A DNA stretch of 63,816 bases from contig LVAN01000023.1 of the NCBI GenBank assembly GCA_001604045.1, positions 1 to 63,816 of the forward strand. The letters run 5' to 3'. This stretch comes from Clostridiales bacterium Firm_08. Its GTDB lineage: Bacteria; Bacillota; Clostridia; Oscillospirales; QAKW01. Under the pieces are notes generated by a model. That model worked only from the letters and a program-made list of their open reading frames with translations, was not told where the DNA came from and did not search any database. This document shows, one piece after another, positions 42,262 through 52,358 of the stretch (position 1 is the stretch's first letter; the number at the start of each line of letters is the position of its first letter). Both the position numbers and the translations under genes were made by a program.

Positions 42262-45200
42262 TTGCATCTGAAAAGTCTGGACATACAGGGGTTTAAATCT
42301 TTCCCCGAAAAAACAAGCATTACCTTTCCTGACGGCATCACCGCCATCGTCGGACCCAACGGCAGCGGAAAAAGCAATATTTCCGATGCCATCCGCTGGG
42401 TGCTGGGGGAACAGTCGGGCAAGCAGCTTCGCTCGTCTAAAATGGAGGACGTTATTTTTACCGGCACGACCAAACGCCGCCCGCAGGGCTACGCGCAGGT
42501 AGGGCTGACCATCGACAATTCCGATCACGCGCTGCCGGTGGAATACAGTGAAGTCACGGTCTCCCGCCGCTACTACCGCAGCGGGGAGAGCGAATACTAC
42601 ATCAACAATCAGCAGGTGCGTCTCAAAGACGTCAACGAACTGTTTCTGGACACCGGACTCGGGAAAGACGGATACTCGATCATCGGTCAGGGAAAGATCG
42701 CCGAGATCCTCTCGCCGAAAAGCGAGGACCGCCGCGCGATCATCGAGGAGGTCGCGGGGATCTCCAAATATCGCTACCGCAAAAACGAGGCGATGCGGAA
42801 ACTTCAGGCAACGGAGGAAAACCTCGTGCGCCTTTACGATATCCTGGGAGAATTGACGGACCGTCTGCCCGCCCTGGAATCCCAGTCGAAAAAGGCGAAA
42901 CAATATCTTGAATACCGGGATGAGAAAACGGTGCTTGATATCTCCCTCTGGATGGATGAGATCGAGCGGATCAAACGGGACAGCGAGACCTATCGGGACG
43001 CCTTTGACGTCGTAAAGGGGCAGCTTGACGATATCACGCTGGAGATCGGCAACATCGAAAAAGATATCGGCGTTTCATTCGAGGACAACCGTCAGATCAA
43101 CGTAACGTTGGAACAACTGCGCGCGCGGGAAGCCGAAGCGGAGGAGAAGGTCGCTGAAATGCAGTCCGCCATCGCGGTATTGGAAAACCGGATGGAGTAT
43201 ATCAGGGGCGATATCGAGCGTTCTCAAACCGAGCTCGGGGATATCGAGCGCCGCCGCACTGAGACGGAGGAGGCGATCCGGGCGCAGCGCGAGACTGTCG
43301 CGCGGAAACGTGACGCCGTCGCCGAAGGTGAAAAAGAACTTTCTGATCTCTACGCGCAGATGGAAAAGCTGGCTGATCTTGACAGTGAAAAGCGGGAAAA
43401 GAGTGAAAGTATCCGCGCTGAAATAGAGACATTGCGCGCGCAGAGCAATGAGATGCAGATGGAAAAGATCTCCGCTGAGACGCAGGTCGGCGGTCTTTCG
43501 TCGCGTGAGAGCGAGGTGCGGGAAGCGCTCGCGGAGCGGGAACCGCTCGTCAGCGCCACACAGCGGGAGATCGATGAGATCCGCGAGAAACAGACGGCGT
43601 GCGATGACAAGATCACGGAACTTTGCAATATGGAAAGCGGGATCGAAAAACTGCTCTCGCTCCGCGAGAAAGCCTTCGAAACGCTGGAAAATGAAAAAAA
43701 CGAGGCGCTTGCCTTACTCAAAAAACTGCAGGACCGCAGAGATCTGCTGTCCGAAATGGAACGGCAGCTTGAAGGGTATCAGGGGAGCGTGCGCATTATA
43801 TTGAAACAGGCGGAAAGCGGACAGCTTTCCGGTATCTGCGGCACGGTCTCACAACTCATCAAGGTGCCGAAGGAGTACATCATCGCCGTGGAGACGGCGC
43901 TGGGCGCCGCCATACAGAACGTGGTCGCGAAAACGCAGAACGACGCGAAAAAAGCGCTCTTTCTGCTCAAAAACAGAAATGGCGGCCGCGCCACCGTCCT
44001 GCCGCTCGATACTTTGAAAGTCAACCGTATCGACGGTAAGGAGTTCAAAAATGCCGGCGGATATCTGGGGGTCGCCGCCGATCTTGTACAAACGGAATAT
44101 AAGACTGCCGTGGATTTCCTGCTCGGCAGAACGCTGGTGGTGGAAACGTTGGACGACGCCACCCGCCTTGCCGATCGCTGCGGCAGAAAATATAAGATCG
44201 TGACGCTGGATGGACAGGTCGTCAACGTCGGCGGTTCGCTGACCGGCGGTTCCGTCGCGCGCAGCGCGGGACTGCTCAGCAGAGGGCTTGAGATCGAAAA
44301 ACTTGAAAAAGAGATCCTCGCCGCTTCCGCCGCGGCGGACGGGAAAAGCGCCGCCGCGCTCAAAGCGAAAGAGGAATTCGCGGAGATCTCCGCCCGCATG
44401 GAGGGTCTGGAAGCGGAAAAACAGACGGCGGCGGAACAGAAGGAAACGCTGGAACACCTGGCGGAAAACAAGAACGTCATATTGGAGTCGCACCGCACAG
44501 TGCTGCAAAACCTGAACGCCGAACTGGAACAGATCGCCGCCGCGCGCACCCTGCATGAAGGGCATATCGAGGAAGTGACGGCGCGTATCGACGCGGTCCG
44601 TAAAAAGACAGAGGCTTTGGAAGCGGATCTGATCGGTATCGAGTCTCTCAGCGAGCAGAACCGTCGGGAAGCGGAGACGCTCAAAGAGCGCGTCGCCGCC
44701 GGACAGGTGCGGCAGGCCGAGATCTTTAAGGAGATCGAAGGCGTCGAAAACGTCATCCTGCAATATGAGGCGCAGCTCGGGCGGATCAGCGAGGACAGCG
44801 GTCAGCGGCTTGCCGCCATTGAGGAGAACAGAAAACAGCTTGAAACGCTTTCCGCTGAAAAGGAAAACGCGGGACAGGCTTTAGAGGACACGAAAAAGGG
44901 AATCGTGACGTTCAAAACACAGGGCGAGGAACTCATTGCCAAGCGGCTGGTCAACGACCGCCGGCAGACGGAACTGCGCTCATCACAAAAAGAAAAACTG
45001 GACGTCAAGGAAAAACTGCTGGGAGAGAGCGCGAGACTTGAGAATAAACTGACCAATATCCTTGACCACAGCGAAACGCTGATCGCGAAACTGATGGATG
45101 AGTATGATCTGACGATCAGCGAGGCGGAGCAGAAGCGCGTGGTATTGGAAGATCCCGCCGCGTCCCGCAAACGCGCCGCCGAACTGCGGCAGAAAATGCG

Positions 45201-45825
45201 GGCGCTGGGCAACGTCAACGTCGACGCGATCGAGGAGTATGCCGAGGTCAAAAAGCGGCATGACTTTTTACAGGGACAGGTCGACGACCTTACGACCTCA
45301 AAAAAAGATCTTGAAAAACTCATTACGGAACTTTTGGGGCAGATGACGACGATCTTTACCGAAAGTTTCAAACTGCTCAATATCGAATTCAACCGCATTT
45401 TCGGCGAACTGTTCGGCGGCGGCAGGGCGGAACTTATTCTGACGGATCCCGAGGACGTACTCGGGTGCAATATCGAGATCCGCGTCGCGCCGCCGGGCAA
45501 GATCATCAAGAGTATCCTCTCTCTTTCAGGCGGCGAGCAGGCGTTCAGCGCCATCGCGCTGTATTTCGCGATCCTTAAGATCAGACCGACGCCATTCTGT
45601 ATCATGGATGAGATCGAGGCGGCGCTGGACGACGTCAACGTTGCGAAATTCGCGAGTTATCTGCGCCGGTATTGCGGTAAAACGCAGTTTGTCACCATCA
45701 CGCACCGCCGGGGCACGATGGAGGAGGCGGATGTCCTGTACGGCGTGACGATGCAGGAAAAGGGCGTCTCTCAACTGCTCACCATCAATGTGGGTGAGAT
45801 GGAAAAGCAACTCAAACTGAAATAA
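42262..45825 (+). CDS. smc: Chromosome segregation ATPase SMC
   Basis: Core of the bacterial condensin complex. A TTG at 42262 is preferred because AAGGAG (42247-42252) sits nine bases upstream and the product then starts HLKSLDIQGFKSFPEKT, the usual SMC N-terminus; an in-frame ATG at 42241 has no ribosome site and nearly coincides with the transcription start. About 1187 residues: Walker A GPNGSGKSN (about 31-39), a coiled coil to about 490, the hinge (about 510-670, GYLGVAADLV and GGSLTGGSVARS), the returning coil, then LSLSGGEQAFSA (ABC signature) and CIMDEIEAALDDVN (Walker B). Clustered with ftsY as in many Firmicutes; scpA and scpB are elsewhere. Confidence 0.96.
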   Translation: MHLKSLDIQGFKSFPEKTSITFPDGITAIVGPNGSGKSNISDAIRWVLGEQSGKQLRSSKMEDVIFTGTTKRRPQGYAQVGLTIDNSDHALPVEYSEVTVSRRYYRSGESEYYINNQQVRLKDVNELFLDTGLGKDGYSIIGQGKIAEILSPKSEDRRAIIEEVAGISKYRYRKNEAMRKLQATEENLVRLYDILGELTDRLPALESQSKKAKQYLEYRDEKTVLDISLWMDEIERIKRDSETYRDAFDVVKGQLDDITLEIGNIEKDIGVSFEDNRQINVTLEQLRAREAEAEEKVAEMQSAIAVLENRMEYIRGDIERSQTELGDIERRRTETEEAIRAQRETVARKRDAVAEGEKELSDLYAQMEKLADLDSEKREKSESIRAEIETLRAQSNEMQMEKISAETQVGGLSSRESEVREALAEREPLVSATQREIDEIREKQTACDDKITELCNMESGIEKLLSLREKAFETLENEKNEALALLKKLQDRRDLLSEMERQLEGYQGSVRIILKQAESGQLSGICGTVSQLIKVPKEYIIAVETALGAAIQNVVAKTQNDAKKALFLLKNRNGGRATVLPLDTLKVNRIDGKEFKNAGGYLGVAADLVQTEYKTAVDFLLGRTLVVETLDDATRLADRCGRKYKIVTLDGQVVNVGGSLTGGSVARSAGLLSRGLEIEKLEKEILAASAAADGKSAAALKAKEEFAEISARMEGLEAEKQTAAEQKETLEHLAENKNVILESHRTVLQNLNAELEQIAAARTLHEGHIEEVTARIDAVRKKTEALEADLIGIESLSEQNRREAETLKERVAAGQVRQAEIFKEIEGVENVILQYEAQLGRISEDSGQRLAAIEENRKQLETLSAEKENAGQALEDTKKGIVTFKTQGEELIAKRLVNDRRQTELRSSQKEKLDVKEKLLGESARLENKLTNILDHSETLIAKLMDEYDLTISEAEQKRVVLEDPAASRKRAAELRQKMRALGNVNVDAIEEYAEVKKRHDFLQGQVDDLTTSKKDLEKLITELLGQMTTIFTESFKLLNIEFNRIFGELFGGGRAELILTDPEDVLGCNIEIRVAPPGKIIKSILSLSGGEQAFSAIALYFAILKIRPTPFCIMDEIEAALDDVNVAKFASYLRRYCGKTQFVTITHRRGTMEEADVLYGVTMQEKGVSQLLTINVGEMEKQLKLK

Positions 45826-45834
45826 GAGGGCAAT

Positions 45835-46740
<906 letters not shown>

Positions 46741-46751
46741 GAGGTGCCGCT

Positions 46752-47366
46752 ATGGACTGGAAAACTTTTGTGCTCGCGTCTAATAATGAACATAAACTTG
46801 CGGAGTTCCGCCGCATTTTCGAGCGGATCGGTCTGACCGTTCTCTCACAGAAAGAGGCGGGCGTTGCCGCCGATCCGGAGGAAAACGGCACCACCTTCGC
46901 GGAAAACGCGATGATCAAAGCCCGTGCGGTTTTCGATCTGTGCAAACTTCCGACCGTCGCGGACGACAGCGGACTTTGCGTTGACGCGCTGGACGGCGCG
47001 CCGGGGATCTACAGCGCGCGGTTCGGCGGGTTCGAAAAGGATGAGGACCACCGCAGACTGCTGCTGGAAAAAATGAATGGCCTTCCCATGGAACGCCGCA
47101 CGGCGTGTTTTACGACGGTTATCGCCTGTGTTCTGCCGGACGGCGGCGCGTTCACCGTGGAGGGAAAATGCCCGGGGCGCATCGCCCTGCGGGAAAGCGG
47201 GGAAAACGGGTTCGGATACGATAGTCTGTTCCTTCCGGCCGGACAGGACGGCAAAACGTTTGCCGATCTATCGCCCGAACTTAAAAACAGTATCAGCCAC
47301 CGCGCGCGGGCGCTTACGGCGTTCGCCGCGGCGATCAAAGAAAGAAAACGGAGTGAGATCAAGTGA
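46752..47366 (+). CDS. rdgB: XTP/dITP diphosphatase (HAM1/RdgB family)
   Basis: Hydrolyses non-canonical purine NTPs to prevent mis-incorporation. The 204-residue protein has the N-terminal LASNNEHKLAEFRRIF (about 7-22), the ENGTTFAENAMIKA motif, VADDSGLCVDALDGAPGIYSAR in two parts (about 70-91) and the C-terminal GFGYDSLFLP and ISHRARAL. GAGGTG precedes the ATG. It overlaps the next gene by GTGA. Confidence 0.95.
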   Translation: MDWKTFVLASNNEHKLAEFRRIFERIGLTVLSQKEAGVAADPEENGTTFAENAMIKARAVFDLCKLPTVADDSGLCVDALDGAPGIYSARFGGFEKDEDHRRLLLEKMNGLPMERRTACFTTVIACVLPDGGAFTVEGKCPGRIALRESGENGFGYDSLFLPAGQDGKTFADLSPELKNSISHRARALTAFAAAIKERKRSEIK

Positions 47367-47662
47367 TCACAAGCAAACAACGCGCGTTTTTGCGCGGCGT
47401 TGCCTCTTTGCAGGACACCGTGTTTCAAATGGGCAAAGAGGGCGTGACCGAGGCGTTTATCAGACAACTCGATCCCGCGCTGGAAAAGCGGGAACTTATC
47501 AAGATCAAAGTGCTGGACACCGCGCCTTTGACCGCGCGGGAGACAGGGGAGACGCTGGCGAAAGCGACCCGCAGCAACCTCGTGCAGGTCATCGGCAGAA
47601 AGATCGTTCTGTACCGTCCGGCAAGCGATCCGGATAAGAGAAAGATCATACTGCCGAGGTGA
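47363..47662 (+). CDS. yhbY: YhbY/CRM-domain RNA-binding protein
   Basis: Small protein binding pre-50S particles; the CRM fold is typical. Start GTG at 47363 overlaps the rdgB stop. The 99-residue sequence begins ITSKQRAFLRGVASLQDTVFQMGKEG and ends with VIGRKIVLYRP, the YhbY signature with the GxxG-like loop region. In Bacillus yqeI (yhbY) lies directly before nadD-yqeK-rsfS, as here. Confidence 0.93.
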   Translation: MITSKQRAFLRGVASLQDTVFQMGKEGVTEAFIRQLDPALEKRELIKIKVLDTAPLTARETGETLAKATRSNLVQVIGRKIVLYRPASDPDKRKIILPR

Positions 47663-47664
47663 CT

Positions 47665-48828
47665 ATGAAAAAACTTCTGTTGTACGGCGGGACTTTCGAT
47701 CCGCCGCATATCGGTCACTATGAATTGCTGCGGCAGACCGTGCGAAGGACGCGTTTTGATAAGATCATCGTGATGCCGACCGCCATGCCGCCGCACAAGG
47801 AAGCGAAGCATTTTCTGTCGGACGAGACGCGCCTGGCGGCGGTGAAACTTCTGTTTGAGACGATCCGCGGCGTCAAGGTGAGCGATCTTGAGATGCGGCG
47901 CGGCGGAAAAAGTTACAGCATCGATACGCTGCGGTATCTCTCGGAGCAATACCCGGATCATGAGATCAGTATGCTGATGGGCTCTGATATGTTTCTGTCG
48001 TTTGAAAAGTGGCGCCGGTTTGAGGAGATCCTTTCTCTCTGCACCCTGATCACCGCGCCGCGGCATCCGGGAGAACGGGAAGCGCTCTGCCGCAGGCGGG
48101 ATGAACTTGTCGGGCGATACGGCGCCCGGTGTATCGTTTTAGACCTTCCCGTTGTGGATCTTTCATCCACCGGCGTTCGCGCGGGAGAGAAAGACGGGCT
48201 TCCGCTGGAAGTGCGGTATCTTCTGTACGGAGAAACAGCGCTGGAGCCGTTGATCCGCCACCTGTCGGAAACGCTGACAGAACAAAAATACGAACACACC
48301 CTACGTGTGGCGGAGTACTGCGCGGCGCTTGCCGCCCGCTTCGGAGAGGATGAGCGAAAGGCAAGACTTGCCGGACTTCTGCATGATATCACCAAGTGCC
48401 GCAACAAGGCGTGGCAGCTCCGGTATATGCAGCAAAAGAGGGTGAAACTCTCCGTATCGGACCGCAAAGCACCGCAGATATTTCATCAGATCACGGCGCC
48501 GTATTTCGCGGCCGAGAACTTCAACGTGCGGGACAGAAGTATCCTGCACGCGCTCGGCTGTCACACGACGGGCCGGGCCCATATGAGCAAACTCGACAAG
48601 ATCCTGTTTCTCGCGGACGGCATAGAGCCGGGACGGGATTATGACGGCGTCGGGACGATCCGCCGGACTGCGGAAAAGGATCTCGACAGGGCGGCGCTGA
48701 TGTACTGCGACCGTTCGATACACTATATCGTCGACAGAGGATTTTTCCTGCATCCCGACACAGTGTCGGCGCGCAACGATCTGTTAAGAAAGATTTATTC
48801 GGAGGATAAAGCAAGTGGAAAAAAATGA
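47665..48828 (+). CDS. nadD: Fused NadD (nicotinate-nucleotide adenylyltransferase) and YqeK (HD-domain Np4N hydrolase)
   Basis: Two enzymes that are separate neighbours in Bacillus are one 387-residue polypeptide here. Residues 1 to about 195 are NadD: LLYGGTFDPPHIGHYELL (nucleotide-binding GTFDPPHxGH), MLMGSDMFLSFEKW and the C-terminal SSTGVRAG. From about 205 the HD domain of YqeK follows: YEHTLRVAEYCAALA, AGLLHDITK with the HD pair and HALGCHTTGRAHMSKLDK, the metal ligands of symmetrical diadenosine tetraphosphatases. ATG at 47665 with GAGG upstream; a GTG at 47659 overlaps the previous stop. Followed by rsfS with a 14-base overlap. Confidence 0.93.
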   Translation: MKKLLLYGGTFDPPHIGHYELLRQTVRRTRFDKIIVMPTAMPPHKEAKHFLSDETRLAAVKLLFETIRGVKVSDLEMRRGGKSYSIDTLRYLSEQYPDHEISMLMGSDMFLSFEKWRRFEEILSLCTLITAPRHPGEREALCRRRDELVGRYGARCIVLDLPVVDLSSTGVRAGEKDGLPLEVRYLLYGETALEPLIRHLSETLTEQKYEHTLRVAEYCAALAARFGEDERKARLAGLLHDITKCRNKAWQLRYMQQKRVKLSVSDRKAPQIFHQITAPYFAAENFNVRDRSILHALGCHTTGRAHMSKLDKILFLADGIEPGRDYDGVGTIRRTAEKDLDRAALMYCDRSIHYIVDRGFFLHPDTVSARNDLLRKIYSEDKASGKK

Positions 48829-49183
48829 ACTTCTCAAAGTCGCGCTCAAGGCGCTGGACGATAAAAAAGCCGTCGATCTTGAAGTGATCAAAGTGCGGGA
48901 TATCACGGTGCTGACCGACTATTTCGTCATCTGTACGGGATCCTCCACCACGCACGTCAAAACGCTGGCGGATGAGGTGGACGTCAAGGTCAAGGAGGCG
49001 CTGGGAGAGGATCCGGCGCACCGCGAAGGATATGACGGCGGCAGGTGGATACTCCTCGACTACGGTGAGGTCCTCGTGCATGTTTTCAGCCGCGACTGCC
49101 GCGAATTTTATAAACTCGAACGCCTGTGGGCGGATGGGGAGACCATCGATATTTCGGACATTTTAGAGGGGGAAGATCAATGA
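48815..49183 (+). CDS. rsfS: Ribosome silencing factor RsfS
   Basis: Binds L14 and blocks 30S-50S joining during starvation. Start GTG at 48815 with GGAGG upstream, inside the nadD-yqeK end. The 122-residue protein has ALDDKKAVDLEVIKVRD, TDYFVICTGSSTTHVKTL (about 34-51) and the highly conserved GRWILLDYGEVLVHVF (about 76-91). It overlaps leuS by ATGA. Confidence 0.95.
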   Translation: MEKNELLKVALKALDDKKAVDLEVIKVRDITVLTDYFVICTGSSTTHVKTLADEVDVKVKEALGEDPAHREGYDGGRWILLDYGEVLVHVFSRDCREFYKLERLWADGETIDISDILEGEDQ

Positions 49184-51582
49184 AGATCGATTTTAAGACG
49201 ATCGAGCCGAAATGGCAGAAAAAATGGGAGGAAAGCGGCGTTTTCCAAGCGGATGACTTTTCAAACAAACCGAAATTCTACGCGCTTGTGGAATTTCCGT
49301 ATCCGTCCGGTGCGGGGATGCACGTCGGACACATCAAGGCTTATTCCGGCCTGGAAGTCGTCTGCCGCAAACGGAGAATGCAGGGCTATAACGTTTTGTT
49401 CCCGATGGGGTTTGACTCTTTCGGACTTCCGGCGGAGAACTATGCCATCAAGACCAACACGCATCCGCACGTTATCACCACAAAAAACGTTGATCATTTC
49501 AAGGATCAGATGAAACGTATCGGATTTTCCTTTGACTGGAGCCGCGAGATCTCGACCTCACTGCCCGATTATTACAAATGGACGCAGTGGATCTTTCTCA
49601 AACTGTTCGAAAACGGGCTTGTTTTCCGCGCCAAAACGCTTGTCAACTACTGCCCGCACTGCAAGGTCGTGCTGTCCAACGAGGATTCGCAGGGCGGCAA
49701 ATGCGACGTCTGCCACAGCGACGTGGTGCAGCTGCCGAAAGACGTCTGGTATCTCAAGATCACGGAATACGCCGACAAACTGCTGGACGGTCTTGACGAC
49801 GTTGATTATCCCGACAGTATCAAGCAGCAGCAGATCTCCTGGATCGGCAAATCCACCGGCGCTTTCGTGGAGTTTTCGCTGGACGGCGCCGAGGAGAAAC
49901 TGGAGATCTACACCACCCGCCCGGACACCCTGTTCGGCGTGACCTTTATGGTCATGGCGCCGGAGCATCCGCTGCTCGACAAATATAAGGATCGTATCAA
50001 AAACTGGGATGAAGTGGAGCGCTACCGTTCCGACTGCGCCAAAAAGACGGAATTTGAGAGGACGCAGCTCGTTAAGGACAAGACCGGCGTGAAACTAGAC
50101 GGCCTTTCCGCGATCAACCCCGTAAACGGCGACAGCATTCCCGTGTTCATCGCGGATTACGTTATGATGGGGTACGGCACCGGCGCTATCATGGCGGTAC
50201 CGGCGCACGATCAGAGAGACTGGGAGTTCGCGACAAAATTCGGCGTTGATATCATCCCGGTCATCGAGGGCGGCGATATCACCAAAGAAGCCTATACCGG
50301 CGACGGCAAGGTCATCAATTCCGATTTCCTCAACGCTTATGACAATAAAAAGGATTCCATCCGGGCGATGCTTGATTTCCTCGCGCGAAAGGGCATCGGC
50401 CGCAAGGGGATCCAGTACAAGATGAAGGACTGGGCGTTCAACCGCCAGCGCTATTGGGGAGAGCCTATCCCGCTGATCCATTGTCCGAAATGCGGTACGG
50501 TGGGCGTTCCCTATGAGCAGCTGCCGCTCACATTGCCTGATGTTGAGAACTTCGAGCCGGGCACCGACGGTCAGTCGCCTCTCGCGCGGATCGACTCTTT
50601 TGTCAACTGCGCTTGCCCGAAATGCGGCGGCCCCGCCAAGCGGGAAACAGATACGATGCCGCAGTGGGCGGGATCGTCCTGGTATTTCCTGCGTTTTATC
50701 GATCCGCACAATGATAAGGCGTTCGTCGATCCCGAAAAACTCAAATACTGGATGCCGGTCGACTGGTACAACGGCGGTATGGAACACGTGACGCGCCATT
50801 TGCTATACTCCCGGTTCTGGCACAGATTTCTGTATGATATCGGAGAGGTCAACACACCGGAGCCGTATGCCAAACGCACCTATCAGGGGCTGATCCTCGG
50901 ACCGGACGGGGATAAGATGAGCAAGTCCAAGGGCAACGTCATCGACCCGCTGGATATCGTGGAACGCTACGGCGCGGATACACTGCGTACCTACGTGCTG
51001 TTTATGGGCGACTATATGGCGGCAAGTCCCTGGAACGAGGACTCTGTCAAAGGCTGCCGCCGCTTTTTGGAGCGCGTCGCGGGTCTTTATGATATCGCGA
51101 CGGCGGAGACAGAGGACACGGCGCTCGCCTCTCTTTTCCATAAGACCGTAAAAAAAGTCGGCGACGATATCGAGAGTATGAAGTACAATACCGCGATCGC
51201 CGCGCTTATGACCCTGATCAACGAGTGCTATAAGGTGAACGCTATCACAAAGGAGCAGCTTGAGGTTTTCATAAAACTTGTCTCTCCCTTCGCGCCGCAT
51301 CTGGCGGAGGAGATGTGGGAGCGGCTCGGACATACTGATCTTGTCGCCGTCGCGCCGTGGCCCTCTTATGATGAGAGCAAGATGAAAAGCGATACCGTGG
51401 AGATCGCCGTGCAGATCATGGGCAAACTTCGCGGCAGGCTGACCGTTGACGTTTCCGCCGACCAAAACGCCGTGATGGAACTCGTGCGGGCGGACGAAAA
51501 ACTCGCCGCGCAGCTGGCGGGCAAGCAGATCCTGAAAGTCATCTATGTGCCCGGCAAACTTGTCAATATCGTCGCGAAATAA
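49180..51582 (+). CDS. leuS: Leucyl-tRNA synthetase
   Basis: Class I aminoacyl-tRNA synthetase. The ATG at 49180 overlaps the rsfS stop (ATGA) and follows GAGGGGGAAG; the frame extends to 49126 inside rsfS. The 800-residue enzyme has YPSGAGMHVGHIKAY (HIGH signature, about 42-56), a CP1 editing domain (TTRPDTLFGVTFMV with the conserved Thr-rich loop), zinc-type CxxC pairs in the insert (YCPHCK..CDVCH and HCPKCG), and DKMSKSKGN (KMSKS, about 577-585), then the anticodon-binding helices. Last gene of the smc-to-leuS run. Confidence 0.97.
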   Translation: MKIDFKTIEPKWQKKWEESGVFQADDFSNKPKFYALVEFPYPSGAGMHVGHIKAYSGLEVVCRKRRMQGYNVLFPMGFDSFGLPAENYAIKTNTHPHVITTKNVDHFKDQMKRIGFSFDWSREISTSLPDYYKWTQWIFLKLFENGLVFRAKTLVNYCPHCKVVLSNEDSQGGKCDVCHSDVVQLPKDVWYLKITEYADKLLDGLDDVDYPDSIKQQQISWIGKSTGAFVEFSLDGAEEKLEIYTTRPDTLFGVTFMVMAPEHPLLDKYKDRIKNWDEVERYRSDCAKKTEFERTQLVKDKTGVKLDGLSAINPVNGDSIPVFIADYVMMGYGTGAIMAVPAHDQRDWEFATKFGVDIIPVIEGGDITKEAYTGDGKVINSDFLNAYDNKKDSIRAMLDFLARKGIGRKGIQYKMKDWAFNRQRYWGEPIPLIHCPKCGTVGVPYEQLPLTLPDVENFEPGTDGQSPLARIDSFVNCACPKCGGPAKRETDTMPQWAGSSWYFLRFIDPHNDKAFVDPEKLKYWMPVDWYNGGMEHVTRHLLYSRFWHRFLYDIGEVNTPEPYAKRTYQGLILGPDGDKMSKSKGNVIDPLDIVERYGADTLRTYVLFMGDYMAASPWNEDSVKGCRRFLERVAGLYDIATAETEDTALASLFHKTVKKVGDDIESMKYNTAIAALMTLINECYKVNAITKEQLEVFIKLVSPFAPHLAEEMWERLGHTDLVAVAPWPSYDESKMKSDTVEIAVQIMGKLRGRLTVDVSADQNAVMELVRADEKLAAQLAGKQILKVIYVPGKLVNIVAK

Positions 51583-51770
51583 AAGCTGTCTGACCCACGA
51601 TGAGGACAAAGCGCCTGATAAACGGTAAAAATCAGCGCTTTTCGGCTTGTTGTCCTCGGCGGGCGCCAGGTTTTCAAGGCTTTGCGGCAAAGCATAGCGG
51701 AAATTTCGCCTTTCAAAACCGCTTTGTTTTTATCGCGGATCAGACTTTATAAGAAAAGATTTAAACTTTT
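51583..51770 (+). other. Non-coding stretch after leuS with two long imperfect hairpins
   Basis: No gene is seen. GAGGACAA (51602-51609) and TTGTCCTC (51650-51657) enclose an inner stem AGCGCCTGAT/ATCAGCGCT; then GGTTTTCAAGGC (51669-51680) pairs with GCCTTTCAAAACC (51708-51720), followed by GCTTTGTTTTTAT. The second looks like the leuS terminator. Confidence 0.5.
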
Positions 51771-51772
51771 TG

Positions 51773-51801
51773 TTGACAAGCCGTCGTTTTTTCGATATAA
51801 T
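51773..51801 (+). promoter_or_regulatory. Consensus promoter of rpsU
   Basis: Exact TTGACA (51773-51778), 17-bp spacer, exact TATAAT (51796-51801): a full-consensus sigma-A promoter, fitting a ribosomal protein gene. Confidence 0.93.
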
Positions 51802-51859
51802 CATAGTAACCGCAGTATGTCCTGCGGAGCGTTCGTTATAGCGGAGGGAGGGAAGACCA

Positions 51860-52033
51860 GTGGCAGAGATCCGCGTAAAGGATAACGAATCCTTGGACAG
51901 TGCTTTAAAGAGATTTAAAAGACAGTGCGCCAAATCCGGCGTTCTCTCCGAGATCCGCAAAAGAGAGCACTACGAGAAACCCAGCGTAAAACGGAAAAAG
52001 AAGTCAGAGGCAGCTCGTAAGAGAAAGTATTGA
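51860..52033 (+). CDS. rpsU: 30S ribosomal protein S21
   Basis: Small subunit protein near the anti-Shine-Dalgarno region of 16S rRNA. A GTG at 51860 follows GGAGGGAGGG; the 57-codon frame reads [20 protein letters not shown] and ends in the basic [12 protein letters not shown], the classic S21 layout ([16 protein letters not shown], then a lysine/arginine-rich tail). It is a single-gene transcript with a consensus promoter and strong terminator. Too short and with a GTG start, so easily missed. In Bacillus rpsU is joined to yqeY and lies near era/phoH, which here are about 3 kb away. Confidence 0.95.
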   Translation: MAEIRVKDNESLDSALKRFKRQCAKSGVLSEIRKREHYEKPSVKRKKKSEAARKRKY

Positions 52034-52054
52034 TCTGACAAGTTTTTGATGCTC

Positions 52055-52086
52055 AAAAAGGCAGGCACGATGTGCCTGCCTTTTTT
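52055..52086 (+). terminator. Terminator after rpsU
   Basis: AAAAAGGCAGGCAC (52055-52068) and complement (52072-52085) with a GAT loop and T-run; A-rich on the left, so usable for the converging minus-strand gene too. Confidence 0.93.
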
Positions 52087-52107
52087 CTCTTGATGATACG
52101 GAAATGA

Positions 52108-52317
52108 TCAGATCTCAAAATCCTCTTTCGCAAACGTTTCTTTTTGTACGGGAAGCGGCGCGGGTGTCCTTTTAAAAGGGGAATAGACGAATTTCCGACA
52201 GATGCCGTCGACGCGCACGATCCCTTTTTTCGCGCACATCACTGTATCGCTTTTGCAGATCGCGACAGAATGTTCGCAGTATGCGCAGCATTTTCCCGTT
52301 TCCTTTGAAAAGATCAT
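52108..52317 (-). CDS. Small cysteine-rich protein of unknown function
   Basis: 69 residues with start ATG at 52317 (AAAGGAG and AAAGGA upstream); the open frame continues to 52362 but would overlap the YlbJ-like gene's end. Cysteines are spaced CCAYCEH..C..C..C (near 10-11, 14, 21, 28 and 39), a likely metal site, followed by a Pro-rich, unstructured tail ending EDFEI. It is oriented after the YlbJ-like gene, 41 bases away, so the two may be co-transcribed. No named family recognised. Confidence 0.72.
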   Translation of the reverse strand: MIFSKETGKCCAYCEHSVAICKSDTVMCAKKGIVRVDGICRKFVYSPFKRTPAPLPVQKETFAKEDFEI

Positions 52318-52358
52318 TTCCTTTGACGCTCCTTTGTTTTGCTTATCCACATTATAAA

